The translations under genes were made by a program, and so were the position numbers. Of a stretch of DNA of 64,000 bases, positions 37,155 to 46,343 are shown in pieces (position 1 is the stretch's first letter; each line of letters opens with the position of its first letter). Under the pieces are notes generated by a model, which saw only the letters and a program-made list of their open reading frames with translations, ran no database searches and had not been told where the DNA came from. The DNA is from Zooshikella sp050749885 (GTDB lineage Bacteria; Pseudomonadota; Gammaproteobacteria; Pseudomonadales; Zooshikellaceae). The stretch is from contig NZ_JBOIUB010000005.1 in NCBI RefSeq assembly GCF_050749885.1, positions 62,001 through 126,000 of the forward strand, given 5' to 3'.

Positions 37155-39596
37155 CTAGTGCGTATTTAATCGCTCGCCTACCTCACTTTCTTTAACATCG
37201 TCTCCGGCAACAATATCATTTTGCACGGGTTCTTCTGGTAAAGGATCAGGCATATACTGTAGTGCAACCTCTAAAACTTGATCAATCCATTTTACCGGCC
37301 TGATATCAAGGTCTTGTTTAATATTATCAGGAATTTCTTTCAAGTCGCGCTCATTTTCATCAGGAATGATAACCGTTTTGATCCCCCCTCGATGAGCAGC
37401 TAACAATTTTTCTTTTAACCCACCAATAGGCAACACTTGTCCTCGGAGGGTTATCTCCCCTGTCATTGCGACATCTGCACGAACAGGGATTCCTGTTAAT
37501 ACCGACACCAGTGCCGTACACATTGCAATACCAGCACTAGGGCCATCTTTTGGTGTAGCACCTTCAGGAACGTGGATATGAATATCGTTCTTTTCATGGA
37601 AGTTTTTCGGTACGCCCAGCACTTTCGCACGGCTTCTCACGACTGTCAATGCAGCTTGAATAGATTCCTGCATCACATCACCCAGTGAGCCAGTCTTCAC
37701 ATGATGTCCTTTTCCTGGAACGGCTACCGCCTCAATAGTGAGCAGTTCGCCACCCACCTGAGTCCAAGCAAGCCCTGTAACTTGACCAACCTGATCCTGC
37801 TCTTCCGCAATACCATACTTATACTGGCGTACACCAGAATATTGTTCTAAATTTTCAGGCGCGACCACAACCTTAGTAAAGGGCTGCTGCTTACCTTTTT
37901 GTAACGCATGTGCTTTTACAACTTTACGACATATTTTTGCAATTTGCCTTTCAAGCCCACGCACACCAGATTCTCGAGTATAATATCGAATTAAATCACG
38001 AATTGTTTGTTCTTTTAACTCAATTTCGTCCGCTTTTAACCCATTCAATTTAATTTGTTTAGGTACTAGGTAACGAGTAGATATATTAACTTTTTCATCT
38101 TCGGTATAACCTGGAATTCGAATAACCTCCATTCTATCCAGTAAAGGTCCGGGAATATTCATTGAGTTTGAAGTACAAACAAACATAACATCCGATAAAT
38201 CATAATCAACCTCAAGATAATGATCATTAAAGGTGTTATTTTGTTCCGGATCAAGTACTTCAAGAAGTGCAGAAGATGGATCGCCTCTCATATCTGCACC
38301 CATTTTATCAATTTCATCTAATAAAAAGAGTGGATTTTTTACACCCACTTTACACATTTTTTGTAGTAATTTACCAGGCATTGAGCCGATATAAGTCCGT
38401 CGATGCCCACGAATTTCAGCTTCATCTCTGACACCACCCAACGCCATTCGCACAAATTTACGATTAGTTGCTCTTGCTAAAGATTCCCCTAGTGATGTTT
38501 TACCAACCCCAGGAGGACCAACAAGACAGAGTACAGGGCCTTTTAATTTGCGAACACGCTGCTGAACAGCCAGATATTCCAATATACGCTCTTTAACTTC
38601 TTCAAGCCCATAGTGATCATGCTCTAAAATTTCTTCTGCCTTAACCAAATCATGTCGTATTTTACTTCGTTTTTTCCACGGCAGATTAATCATCCAATCA
38701 ACATAGCTACGAACCACAGTAGCTTCAGCTGACATGGGTGACATCAGCTTAAGCTTATTTAGTTCAGCTTGAACTTTATCTTGAGCTTCCTTCGGCATGC
38801 CCGCATCATCAATTCGTTGCTGCAACTCCTCGATTTCATTAGGTGCCTCATCCATATCACCCAGCTCTTTTTGAATAGCTTTCATTTGCTCATTCAAATA
38901 ATACTCTCGCTGGGACTTCTCCATCTGCTTTTTGACACGACCACGAATTCGCTTTTCCACCTGCATTAAGTCTATTTCAGACTCTATCAGGGTCATTAAC
39001 TGTTCAATTCGCTCACGTACATCAGCAATTTCAAGAATTTGCTGCTTATCAGCAATCTTCAAGCTCATATGCGCCGCAACGGTATCACTCAATCGCCCAG
39101 GCTCATCAATAGTTGACAATGACGTTAAAACTTCGCTTGGCACTTTGCGGCTTAGCTGAACATACTGCTCAAACTGAGACAACAGGGAGCGTGTGAGTAC
39201 ATCTCCTTCTCTATCATCCATGGCAAGTACAGGCAATGCAGTAGCTGTTACTTTAAAGTAACCTTCATCGTCATTAAAGGCTTCAATATGTGCTCGATAT
39301 CCACCTTCAACCAGTAGTTTAACGGTGCCATCAGGTAATTTTAGCAACTGCAAAATTGTGGCAACGGTTCCAATGGGGAAAATATCATCACGTGTTGGCT
39401 CGTCATCAGATGCATTCTTTTGAGCAATAAGCATTATCTGCTTATCGGCAGCCATAGCGGCTTCCAGCGCCTTTATCGACTTTTCTCGGCCCACAAATAA
39501 AGGGATAACCATATGTGGGTAAACGACCACATCACGTAAGGGTAACAGAGGTAATGCTATACCCTCCATGTGGTTGGAGATTGTAGGATTATCCAT
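37155..39596 (-). CDS. lon: Lon ATP-dependent protease
   Basis: This 813-residue protease degrades misfolded and regulatory proteins in the cytoplasm. It has the N-terminal substrate domain (LPLLPLRDVVVYPHMVIPLF), a long coiled region and an AAA+ module with Walker A GPPGVGKTSLG and Walker B LFLLDEIDKMG. The Ser–Lys protease domain has catalytic Ser in PKDGPSAGIAM and Lys in GGLKEKLLAAHRGG. GAGGGGG precedes the ATG. A heat-shock-like promoter lies upstream. Lon and HU-beta are adjacent as in Escherichia coli, where Lon degrades HU. Confidence 0.97.
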   Translation of the reverse strand: MDNPTISNHMEGIALPLLPLRDVVVYPHMVIPLFVGREKSIKALEAAMAADKQIMLIAQKNASDDEPTRDDIFPIGTVATILQLLKLPDGTVKLLVEGGYRAHIEAFNDDEGYFKVTATALPVLAMDDREGDVLTRSLLSQFEQYVQLSRKVPSEVLTSLSTIDEPGRLSDTVAAHMSLKIADKQQILEIADVRERIEQLMTLIESEIDLMQVEKRIRGRVKKQMEKSQREYYLNEQMKAIQKELGDMDEAPNEIEELQQRIDDAGMPKEAQDKVQAELNKLKLMSPMSAEATVVRSYVDWMINLPWKKRSKIRHDLVKAEEILEHDHYGLEEVKERILEYLAVQQRVRKLKGPVLCLVGPPGVGKTSLGESLARATNRKFVRMALGGVRDEAEIRGHRRTYIGSMPGKLLQKMCKVGVKNPLFLLDEIDKMGADMRGDPSSALLEVLDPEQNNTFNDHYLEVDYDLSDVMFVCTSNSMNIPGPLLDRMEVIRIPGYTEDEKVNISTRYLVPKQIKLNGLKADEIELKEQTIRDLIRYYTRESGVRGLERQIAKICRKVVKAHALQKGKQQPFTKVVVAPENLEQYSGVRQYKYGIAEEQDQVGQVTGLAWTQVGGELLTIEAVAVPGKGHHVKTGSLGDVMQESIQAALTVVRSRAKVLGVPKNFHEKNDIHIHVPEGATPKDGPSAGIAMCTALVSVLTGIPVRADVAMTGEITLRGQVLPIGGLKEKLLAAHRGGIKTVIIPDENERDLKEIPDNIKQDLDIRPVKWIDQVLEVALQYMPDPLPEEPVQNDIVAGDDVKESEVGERLNTH

Positions 39597-39681
39597 TTAT
39601 GGCCCCCTCAAAACTTCTATGTGGCGTCAGGTCGTACATTTAACATCCTAACTTTGACTCAAAAACTTGATTATCGTTTTA

Positions 39682-39710
39682 AGATGGGGCTAATTGCTGC
39701 AAATTACAAG
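39682..39710 (-). promoter_or_regulatory. Sigma-32-like heat-shock promoter for lon
   Basis: Read on the minus strand: CTTGTAA (39710–39704), a 14-base spacer, then CCCCATCT (39689–39682). The consensus is CTTGAAA–N11-16–CCCCATnT, so both boxes match closely. Transcription would start about 75–80 bases before the lon ATG. Confidence 0.7.
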
Positions 39711-40170
39711 CGAAATCTTGTTGATTATTTTTTTTATGAAAAGAACTCAACGCAATTAATAATTGACAAGCCCATCGATTAACAAAATAAAAAGTATTCA
39801 ATGTCAAGTACTTAGCAACATATACACATTAACTTGATATTGACTAGAGACAATATTCTTCTCAATTTAACAAACACCCCAATGCCTCTATGACAGGTTA
39901 ATGTTCAATCTGAAGATTTAGATAACATAAAAGATCGTAAGAAGCTGCCTTTCATAAAATCCTTTTAATAAGCCCATTAACAGTACAAGGTTATTTCTAT
40001 TCAATCTTAGACAACTGTTCAAGCAATACGAAAGCTCAAGTTTATCGTCGTTAGCCTGCTTTTCTCTGAATGAACACCACATCTATTGACGACTCATTAA
40101 ACCTTTTTTCTTTTAATTAAATGATAAGTTGATAATTTTACAGATTCAGTGAAGCCATTATTCTGGATAT
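39711..40170. other. Intergenic region between lon and clpX
   Basis: AT-rich spacer without a supported gene. It lies between the lon promoter and the clpX terminator. Nothing else is recognised. Confidence 0.5.
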
Positions 40171-40196
40171 AAAAAAAGGAGCATATAGCCCCTTTT
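40171..40196 (-). terminator. Rho-independent terminator after clpX
   Basis: On the minus strand, AAAGGGGC pairs with GCTCCTTT (one G·U) around TATAT and is followed by a seven-T run. It lies about 100 bases after the clpX stop and separates clpX from lon. Confidence 0.85.
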
Positions 40197-40297
40197 AAAA
40201 TATATATTTTCGTTATTTACGATAAATTACAAATAAATAACAGCTTTCTCATAAATGGTCACTTTATTTGTATATTTTTTATACAAAAACAAGCCTA

Positions 40298-41581
40298 TTA
40301 GTCTTCAGGCAATGCTTTTTGTTCATTATTATTTTCATAAATCAGCAAAGGCTCAGAATCACCTTTGATTACAGAGTCATCAATGACAACCTTTGATACA
40401 TTCGCAATAGACGGAATCTCGTACATACTGTCAAGAAGTACATTTTCCAGAATTGAGCGTAAGCCTCGAGCACCTGTTTTACGCTCCATAGCTTTCTTGG
40501 CAATGGCACGCAAAGCATCTTCACGGAAGTCAATCTCAACATCTTCCATTTCAAACAGCTTACTGTACTGTTTGGTCAGCGCATTCTTAGGATCAGTTAA
40601 AATGCTGACTAACGCCTCTTCATCTAACTCATCTAAAGTGGCAATTACAGGTAAGCGACCCACAAACTCTGGTATCAAACCATAACGGACCAAATCTTCA
40701 GGCTCAACATCTTTAAGTGTTTCGCCAACCTTCTTCGACAAATCTTTACTCTTCACTTCAGCGGAGAAGCCAATTCCCCCCTTCTCGGAGCGATCGCGAA
40801 TAACTTTTTCTAAGCCTGCAAATGCACCACCACAAATAAAAAGAATGTTTCCAGTATCAACCTGCAAAAATTCCTGCTGCGGGTGTTTTCGACCACCTTG
40901 AGGAGGAACTGAAGCAACTGTACCTTCAATAAGTTTTAACAGCGCTTGTTGTACACCCTCTCCCGAAACATCTCGGGTAATTGATGGGTTATCAGACTTA
41001 CGGGAAATCTTGTCAATTTCATCGATGTAGACTATGCCCATTTGAGCTTTTTCTACATCATAATCACACTTTTGTAATAATTTCTGAATGATGTTTTCAA
41101 CATCCTCACCGACATAGCCTGCCTCTGTGAGCGTTGTGGCATCAGCAATTGTAAACGGCACATTCAATAGCCTTGCCAATGTTTCAGCCAGCAGGGTTTT
41201 ACCACTACCTGTAGGACCAATTAACAGGATATTGCTCTTACCCAGCTCTACATCATCTTTCTTGTTACCCTTCTGCAACCGCTTATAATGGTTATAAACC
41301 GCTACAGATAAAACTTTTTTGGCACGATACTGACCAATGACATACTCATCGAGAATGGCGTTGATCTCTTTTGGGGTAGGCAATTTGTCTGAGGTACTGT
41401 CAGGGCTATTTTCTTGAACCTCTTCACGGATGATGTCATTACACAAATCGACACATTCATCACAAATGAAGACAGAGGGGCCTGCAATTAGTTTACGCAC
41501 CTCATGCTGACTTTTCCCACAGAAAGAGCAATAAAGCAACTTTCCGCCATCTTCGCCTTTGCCGTTTTTTTCGTCAGTCAT
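40298..41581 (-). CDS. clpX: ClpX, ATPase subunit of the ClpXP protease
   Basis: This 427-residue AAA+ unfoldase has the N-terminal zinc domain with four Cys (YCSFCGKSQ and CDECVDLC), Walker A GPTGSGKTLLAE, Walker B VYIDEIDKI and the ClpP-docking loop with IGF (GGIGFSAEV). It unfolds tagged proteins and feeds them to ClpP. It follows clpP on the same strand with 114 bases between, the usual tig–clpP–clpX order. Confidence 0.97.
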   Translation of the reverse strand: MTDEKNGKGEDGGKLLYCSFCGKSQHEVRKLIAGPSVFICDECVDLCNDIIREEVQENSPDSTSDKLPTPKEINAILDEYVIGQYRAKKVLSVAVYNHYKRLQKGNKKDDVELGKSNILLIGPTGSGKTLLAETLARLLNVPFTIADATTLTEAGYVGEDVENIIQKLLQKCDYDVEKAQMGIVYIDEIDKISRKSDNPSITRDVSGEGVQQALLKLIEGTVASVPPQGGRKHPQQEFLQVDTGNILFICGGAFAGLEKVIRDRSEKGGIGFSAEVKSKDLSKKVGETLKDVEPEDLVRYGLIPEFVGRLPVIATLDELDEEALVSILTDPKNALTKQYSKLFEMEDVEIDFREDALRAIAKKAMERKTGARGLRSILENVLLDSMYEIPSIANVSKVVIDDSVIKGDSEPLLIYENNNEQKALPED

Positions 41582-41619
41582 TCGATTTACCCTACTGAGA
41601 CAACGAGTCTACTTTGCTA

Positions 41620-41637
41620 AATGTAGCCTGCTACATT
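41620..41637. repeat. Inverted repeat between clpP and clpX
   Basis: AATGTAGC and GCTACATT are separated by two bases. It lies in the clpP–clpX gap, and may be an operator or a processing stem. The two-base loop argues against a terminator. Confidence 0.35.
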
Positions 41638-41695
41638 GTTTTTCAAGTAGATGGCAAGAAGAAGAGTGATCACACTCCCCTTACTTTAGCTTAGA

Positions 41696-42340
41696 TTATT
41701 CTGCCGCAGCCCGCTTAGCGATGACTTTATCGACTAAGCCATAATTAACTGCTTCTTCAGCACTCATAAAGTAGTCACGATCTGTATCCTTCGAAACTAC
41801 TTCAAGGGGCTGTCCAGTATGATGGGATAAGACTTTATTCAAGCGCTCACGAATCTGTAAAATTTCCCGCGCATGAATTTCAATATCTGAAGCTTGCCCT
41901 TGGAATCCACCTAACGGTTGGTGAATCATAACTCTTGAATGTGGCAGACAGTAACGCTTACCTGGTGCACCTGCAGTCAACAAAAGAGCACCCATACTCG
42001 CGGCCTGCCCTATACACATTGTACTAACATCAGGTTTAATAAACTGCATGGTGTCATAAATTGACATACCTGCCGTTACTGAACCACCAGGTGAATTTAT
42101 ATAAAGATGAATATCTTTATCTGGGTTCTCCGATTCCAAAAACAATAGCTGCGCAACGATCAAATTAGCCATGTGGTCTTCAACCTGCCCCACAAGGAAT
42201 ATGACACGCTCTTTGAGCAGCCTTGAATAGATATCATATGAACGTTCGCCACGCGCAGTCTGCTCAACAACGATGGGAACCAAAGAGCTATTTGTAATCA
42301 CTTTCTCGGAATGACCATCATAAATGAAAGAGTTGGACAT
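41696..42340 (-). CDS. clpP: ClpP, proteolytic subunit of Clp proteases
   Basis: This serine protease forms the barrel that ClpX or ClpA loads. With the ATG at 42340 it is 214 residues, the family length. The start is supported by AAGGAC just upstream and by the normal N-terminus SNSFIYDGHSEKV; the open frame continues 23 codons further up but without family similarity. The catalytic triad is Ser115 (GQAASMGALL), His140 (RVMIHQPLGG) and Asp189 (KDTDRDYF). It lies between tig and clpX on one strand. Confidence 0.97.
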   Translation of the reverse strand: MSNSFIYDGHSEKVITNSSLVPIVVEQTARGERSYDIYSRLLKERVIFLVGQVEDHMANLIVAQLLFLESENPDKDIHLYINSPGGSVTAGMSIYDTMQFIKPDVSTMCIGQAASMGALLLTAGAPGKRYCLPHSRVMIHQPLGGFQGQASDIEIHAREILQIRERLNKVLSHHTGQPLEVVSKDTDRDYFMSAEEAVNYGLVDKVIAKRAAAE

Positions 42341-42376
42341 GTCCTTGCTATCCCCCTTGTGGACACAGTGACCAAA

Positions 42377-42395
42377 CAGCCGGAAAAACCGGCTG
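42377..42395 (-). repeat. Stem-loop between tig and clpP
   Basis: A perfect 7-bp stem CAGCCGG/CCGGCTG with a five-base loop lies just after the tig stop. It could attenuate read-through from tig into clpP. No T-run follows the stem. Confidence 0.5.
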
Positions 42396-42405
42396 CTTAT
42401 AGAGA

Positions 42406-43758
42406 TCAACTGGCTACGTCGGTCTCAGCTTGTTGTTCTTCCTCAGTTTTACTTTCCTGAGCAGGCTTAATAGCTTCTTCATAACTGCATTCTTTCACAG
42501 TTACCTGCGCTGCTCCCAGGACAGTATCAACCACCTGATCTTCAAGTACAATTGAACGTACTTCAGCCATCTGGCGTTCATTACTAAAATACCAGCTAAC
42601 TACCTGTTCAGGTTGCTCATAAGCTGAAGCAATATCTTCAACTAGAGATTTTACACGGTCATCATCAACTTTAATGTCATGATGTTTAACTACTTCAGCA
42701 ACCACCAAGCCTAGTTTTACCCGCTTAAGTGCACGATCTTTAAATAGCTCTGCTGGCAGTTTAGCAGGATCTATTTGGTTTTCGCCACCGAATATCTGTT
42801 GTGCAGCCTGCTGACGCATCCGATTAATTTCATCATCCAATAACGCCTTAGGTACGTCAACTTCGTTCTCAGCCAGCAAACCATCCATTACTTGGTTTTT
42901 AACCTTGTTTTTGATCGCATGCTGCAGCTCGCGTTCCATGTTTTTGCGAACTTCTGCTTTAAAAGCATCAAGTCCACCTTCAGAAACACCAAACTTAGCA
43001 AAAAATTCATCATTCAATTCTGGTAATACGGACTCTGCCACGTCTTTAACCTGAATTGTGAATTCTGCTGGTTGACCTGCCAATGACTCAGACTGGTAGT
43101 CTTCTGGAAAAGTAACATTAATCACTTTTTCTTCACCAGCTTTGCTACCAACCAAATTTGACTCAAAACCTTCAATCATTTGACCAGAGCCTAGCTCTAG
43201 TTTGAAGTCTTCAGCTTTTCCACCTTCAAACTCTTCACCGTCTTTGCGACCAACAAAGTCAATTGTTACTTGATCGCTATCTTTGGCTTCACGTTCTACT
43301 GTCTGCCACTCACGGTTTTGAGTACGAAGTGTTTCCAGCATTTGCTCAACATCAGCATCAGTGACTTCTGCACTGGGCTTTTCAATGATAATGCCTTCAT
43401 AACCTTTCAGAGCGAGCTCAGGATAAACCTCAAAAGTCGCAATAAACTCAAAGTCTTCACCCGGCTCCATTTTGACAGGTTCAACTGAGGGCATACCTGC
43501 AGGACGTAATGATTCCTTTTGAATTGCTTCTATAAAAGAAGACTGCATTACATCACCTACAACTTCCTGGCGTGTAGACTTGCCGAAACGACGCTTAACC
43601 ACACTTAGTGGTACCTTACCAGGACGGAAGCCATCAAGACGTATTTTCTTTGCGGTATCTTTTAAACGCTCAGTGACTTTTGCTTCCACTTGCTCCGCGG
43701 GTACCGTAATGGTCAGGCGACGCTCCAGACCAGAAGTCGCTTCGAGTGAGACTTGCAT
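42406..43758 (-). CDS. tig: Trigger factor, ribosome-bound chaperone
   Basis: This 450-residue protein has the N-terminal ribosome-binding domain with the signature GFRPGKVPLSVVKRRFG, an FKBP-type isomerase domain (about 155–245; DQVTIDFVGRKDGEEFEGG) and a long helical C-terminal cradle. It shields nascent chains at the ribosome exit. GAGGAAC precedes the ATG. It heads the tig–clpP–clpX group. The acidic tail (TEEEQQAETDVAS) is typical. Confidence 0.97.
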   Translation of the reverse strand: MQVSLEATSGLERRLTITVPAEQVEAKVTERLKDTAKKIRLDGFRPGKVPLSVVKRRFGKSTRQEVVGDVMQSSFIEAIQKESLRPAGMPSVEPVKMEPGEDFEFIATFEVYPELALKGYEGIIIEKPSAEVTDADVEQMLETLRTQNREWQTVEREAKDSDQVTIDFVGRKDGEEFEGGKAEDFKLELGSGQMIEGFESNLVGSKAGEEKVINVTFPEDYQSESLAGQPAEFTIQVKDVAESVLPELNDEFFAKFGVSEGGLDAFKAEVRKNMERELQHAIKNKVKNQVMDGLLAENEVDVPKALLDDEINRMRQQAAQQIFGGENQIDPAKLPAELFKDRALKRVKLGLVVAEVVKHHDIKVDDDRVKSLVEDIASAYEQPEQVVSWYFSNERQMAEVRSIVLEDQVVDTVLGAAQVTVKECSYEEAIKPAQESKTEEEQQAETDVAS

Positions 43759-43796
43759 CGTTGTTCCTCGTTAAAACAAATTCTTCGAAGGGCCTA

Positions 43797-43825
43797 ATCA
43801 AAGCAAAATGTTATCAGACTATCAA
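43797..43825 (-). promoter_or_regulatory. Sigma-70-like promoter for tig, overlapping a stem-loop
   Basis: On the minus strand TTGATA (43825–43820), a 17-base spacer and TTTGAT (43802–43797) match -35 and -10 boxes at five and four of six positions. The -35 overlaps one arm of a perfect 8-bp inverted repeat AGACTATC/GATAGTCT (43816–43836), which could be an operator. Confidence 0.5.
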
Positions 43826-43868
43826 CGCGATAGTCTCACGAACCCCTAACTTTTTCTGCCGACAATAC

Positions 43869-43904
43869 AAAAATGGGGATAAGTCACCTTATCCCCATTT
43901 TTTT
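43869..43904 (-). terminator. Terminator of the tRNA cluster
   Basis: A perfect 15-bp stem AAAAATGGGGATAAG/CTTATCCCCATTTTT around TCAC has T-runs on both strands. It ends the minus-strand tRNA transcript six bases beyond tRNA-Leu. Confidence 0.9.
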
Positions 43905-43909
43905 GATCT

Positions 43910-43994
43910 TGGTGCGGAAGGAGAGACTCGAACTCTCACACCTTTCGGCACTGGAACCTAAATCCAGCGTGTCTACCAATTTCACCACTTCCGC
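43910..43994 (-). tRNA. tRNA-Leu (anticodon UAG)
   Basis: This 85-base tRNA includes an encoded CCA. The acceptor pairs GCGGAAG with CTTCCGC, the long variable arm is typical of Leu, and the anticodon arm CTGGA-TTTAGGT-TCCAG gives UAG, which reads CUN codons. It is the last of three tRNA genes on one transcript. Confidence 0.96.
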
Positions 43995-44038
43995 TTTAAC
44001 TTAAACTAATAGCTCACCATTCGATCAACTATCAAAAC

Positions 44039-44115
44039 TGGGGTGGACGATGGGACTTGAACCCACGACCACAGGAGTCACAATCCTGCGCTCTACCAAC
44101 TGAGCTACGCCCACC
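44039..44115 (-). tRNA. tRNA-His (anticodon GUG)
   Basis: This 77-base tRNA includes CCA. The anticodon arm CAGGA-TTGTGAC-TCCTG gives GUG. The extra 5' G paired opposite C73, diagnostic for tRNA-His, is present (GGTGGGC…GTCCACCCCA). Confidence 0.96.
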
Positions 44116-44173
44116 ATAAAAACCGTAACTTCAATTCTAGCTCAACCAGGCCCTTCTTCATTTAACCAGGGAC

Positions 44174-44250
44174 TGGCGCGCCCGGCAGGACTCGAACCTG
44201 CGACCATCCGCTTAGAAGGCGGATGCTCTATCCAGCTGAGCTACGGGCGC
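44174..44250 (-). tRNA. tRNA-Arg (anticodon UCU)
   Basis: This 77-base tRNA includes CCA. The anticodon arm TCCGC-CTTCTAA-GCGGA gives UCU (AGA/AGG codons), and the acceptor is GCGCCCG/CGGGCGC. It is the first gene of the Arg–His–Leu cluster, an order also known between folD and tig in pseudomonads. Confidence 0.96.
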
Positions 44251-44780
44251 TCATCTTACAGCACCTTTCAAAAAATTCAAGCTCTTATTTCTGCGACTCT
44301 TTTGTGCTAATAAATACCTATGATTAAGCTCTCACCAGTATAACTAATCTAACTAGACAAGACCTTTAATCTCTAGCATCATCACATCACACAACTGATG
44401 TATTAATGTTTAACCTAATACTTAATCAGCTAAGTTGCTAGAACTCAGATTGCTTGAAGCTGTGCTGCTCAGCAAGTGGTGCGCATAATACTTGCTGACC
44501 CAACTGCCGTCAACGCTTTAAAGCACTTTTTTATCAACCAGTTAGCCTAATGTTTACTTATTAACCAAAACAGGTGCCGTACACTAAAATATCACCTCAT
44601 TGATTACAGGCCTTTTTCATCAGTCATAGATGTACACAGGTTATCAATAACTCCTTTCTTTATTAGACCTCCCTCTTTAAGTAATGATGCCAATTGCTAA
44701 TACCCCAGCCTGCATGCGACAATGCACGCCCCAATGAGCTCCAACTGACTCCTAATTTACAAGGCACCTTAATAAGCACC
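44251..44780. other. Intergenic region between the tRNA cluster and folD
   Basis: A divergent spacer of 530 bases that must hold the promoters of the tRNA transcript and of folD. I could not place either with confidence. An in-frame extension upstream of folD (from 44694) has no family similarity. Confidence 0.45.
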
Positions 44781-45644
44781 ATGAGCGGAAATATCATCGA
44801 TGGCAGAGCAATTGCCACCCAATTGATTGAGCGCATCGGTCAGCAAGTAGCAAATCTTACTGCAGCCGGTCAACGTCCTCCAGGCTTGGCAGTCATCCTT
44901 GTTGGGGAAGACCCAGCCTCACAAGTATATGTAAACAATAAGCGTAGAGCTTGCGAAAAAGCAGGTATTGTTTCTAAAGCATTTGATCTTCCCCCAGAAA
45001 CGTCAGAGCAGTCATTACTTGCTCTCATTGATCAACTAAATAATGATGTCACCGTTGATGGCATCCTTGTCCAACTTCCTTTACCTGTACATATCAATCA
45101 AGAATTAGTCATTGAACGTATAGACCCATCTAAAGATGTTGATGGCTTTCACCCATATAATATGGGACGTTTAGCTCTTCGTATGCCAGTCCTGAGGCCT
45201 TGTACGCCTAAAGGGATTATGACGCTCTTAGAAACGATCAATGCCAAAGTACGAGGTAGTAAGGCAACTATTGTTGGAGCCTCTAATATAGTGGGTAGAC
45301 CTATGTCTCTAGAACTATTACTCGCTGGGGCAACAGTCACAACTTGCCACCGATTTACCCAAGACCTTGCTGCGGAGGTTGCTGCCGCAGATATTGTTGT
45401 GGTTGGAGCAGGTAAACCTGGCTTAGTTAAAGGCGAGTGGATCAAACCTGGAGCCATAGTCATTGATGTCGGTATTAACCGACTGCCAAGCGGTAAACTT
45501 GTCGGAGATGTAGAGTTTGATGAAGCTCAACAACGCGCCAGTTGGATAACCCCAGTTCCTGGTGGTGTAGGACAAATGACCGTTGCAACGTTAATTGAAA
45601 ATACTTTCTACGCAGCTACTGAGCTTCATGGTTTACATAATTAA
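44781..45644 (+). CDS. folD: FolD, methylene-THF dehydrogenase/cyclohydrolase
   Basis: This bifunctional enzyme interconverts 5,10-methylene-, methenyl- and 10-formyl-tetrahydrofolate. From the ATG at 44781 it has 287 residues, the family length, and starts SGNIIDGRAIATQ. It shows the catalytic Lys region YVNNKRRACEKAGI, the folate motif GILVQLPLP, DVDGFHPYNMGRL, and the NADP-binding GASNIVGRPMSLELL. The final PVPGGVGQMTVATL is diagnostic. It is divergent from the tRNA cluster and closed by a terminator. Confidence 0.96.
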   Translation: MSGNIIDGRAIATQLIERIGQQVANLTAAGQRPPGLAVILVGEDPASQVYVNNKRRACEKAGIVSKAFDLPPETSEQSLLALIDQLNNDVTVDGILVQLPLPVHINQELVIERIDPSKDVDGFHPYNMGRLALRMPVLRPCTPKGIMTLLETINAKVRGSKATIVGASNIVGRPMSLELLLAGATVTTCHRFTQDLAAEVAAADIVVVGAGKPGLVKGEWIKPGAIVIDVGINRLPSGKLVGDVEFDEAQQRASWITPVPGGVGQMTVATLIENTFYAATELHGLHN

Positions 45645-45655
45645 CTGATGTACAA

Positions 45656-45698
45656 AGGAATCCCTTCAACAACACCAGCTACATGTAGGGATTCTTTT
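45656..45698 (+). terminator. Rho-independent terminator after folD
   Basis: The stem GAATCCCT/AGGGATTC is followed by TTTT. It starts 12 bases after the folD stop; the loop is long (about 21 bases). Confidence 0.65.
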
Positions 45699-46343
45699 CC
45701 AACCCACAACCCACTTCATTTATTACATCACTTTATCATCGCTATATCAGCTTACAGCCATTTATCAATGAGTCATCATCACCCAGTTTAATTTAAGCCC
45801 CTTGTTACAAGCACTCTCCCTCTCCTCCCTTATTCACATTATTAAAAGAAATCAAATAACTCACTTACATAACCTTATGGTTTAAGACCTAGCTTGTCTT
45901 TACAGTCGAACTGTTTATAATCGGCCGAAAATAATGACTCAATAAAAACTTATAAAGTGAATGACTTAACAAGTGCTTAATATAAAAGGCCATGCACAAA
46001 ACATAACACATGTACAAAACATAACAATTGTTGCCTGGCTCATCCTATAAGTGCTCGTTAAACAATCATTCATATGATATACCTCAAGTGAATTATCTTT
46101 TAGGAGCTGCTTGATACTGACAGTTTGTGTATTTATTTAAACTGTTAACTAAAAGTAAGCTGGAACAAGTAGGACAAGGAAAGAAAGTCAAATCCTAAAA
46201 AATACTCAACAAAGGTATATTAGTTCGTTAGGCTAATTTATATAAGCAGCAATCGCTTATTCATTGAGCAGCCACACGAACTTTGACTAAACTTTATACA
46301 TATTGAATTTAATAACAATATCCCAACCATAGGCAAGGTGTTT
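45699..46343. other. Intergenic region with a tandem 18-bp repeat
   Basis: No gene is seen. ACAAAACATAACA occurs twice (45996–46008 and 46014–46026), as part of an 18-base tandem period with one mismatch in the unit. It lies about 330 bases upstream of the next gene and could be a regulator-binding site. Confidence 0.45.

Noticed and set aside
39570..39782. 70-codon plus-strand frame antisense to the lon start
   Set aside because: It overlaps the lon start and its heat-shock promoter on the opposite strand, and its translation is featureless.
44220..44290. Promoter for the tRNA cluster with TTGAAT and TAAGAT boxes
   Set aside because: The -10 box would lie only two bases before the mature tRNA-Arg, placing the start inside the tRNA.
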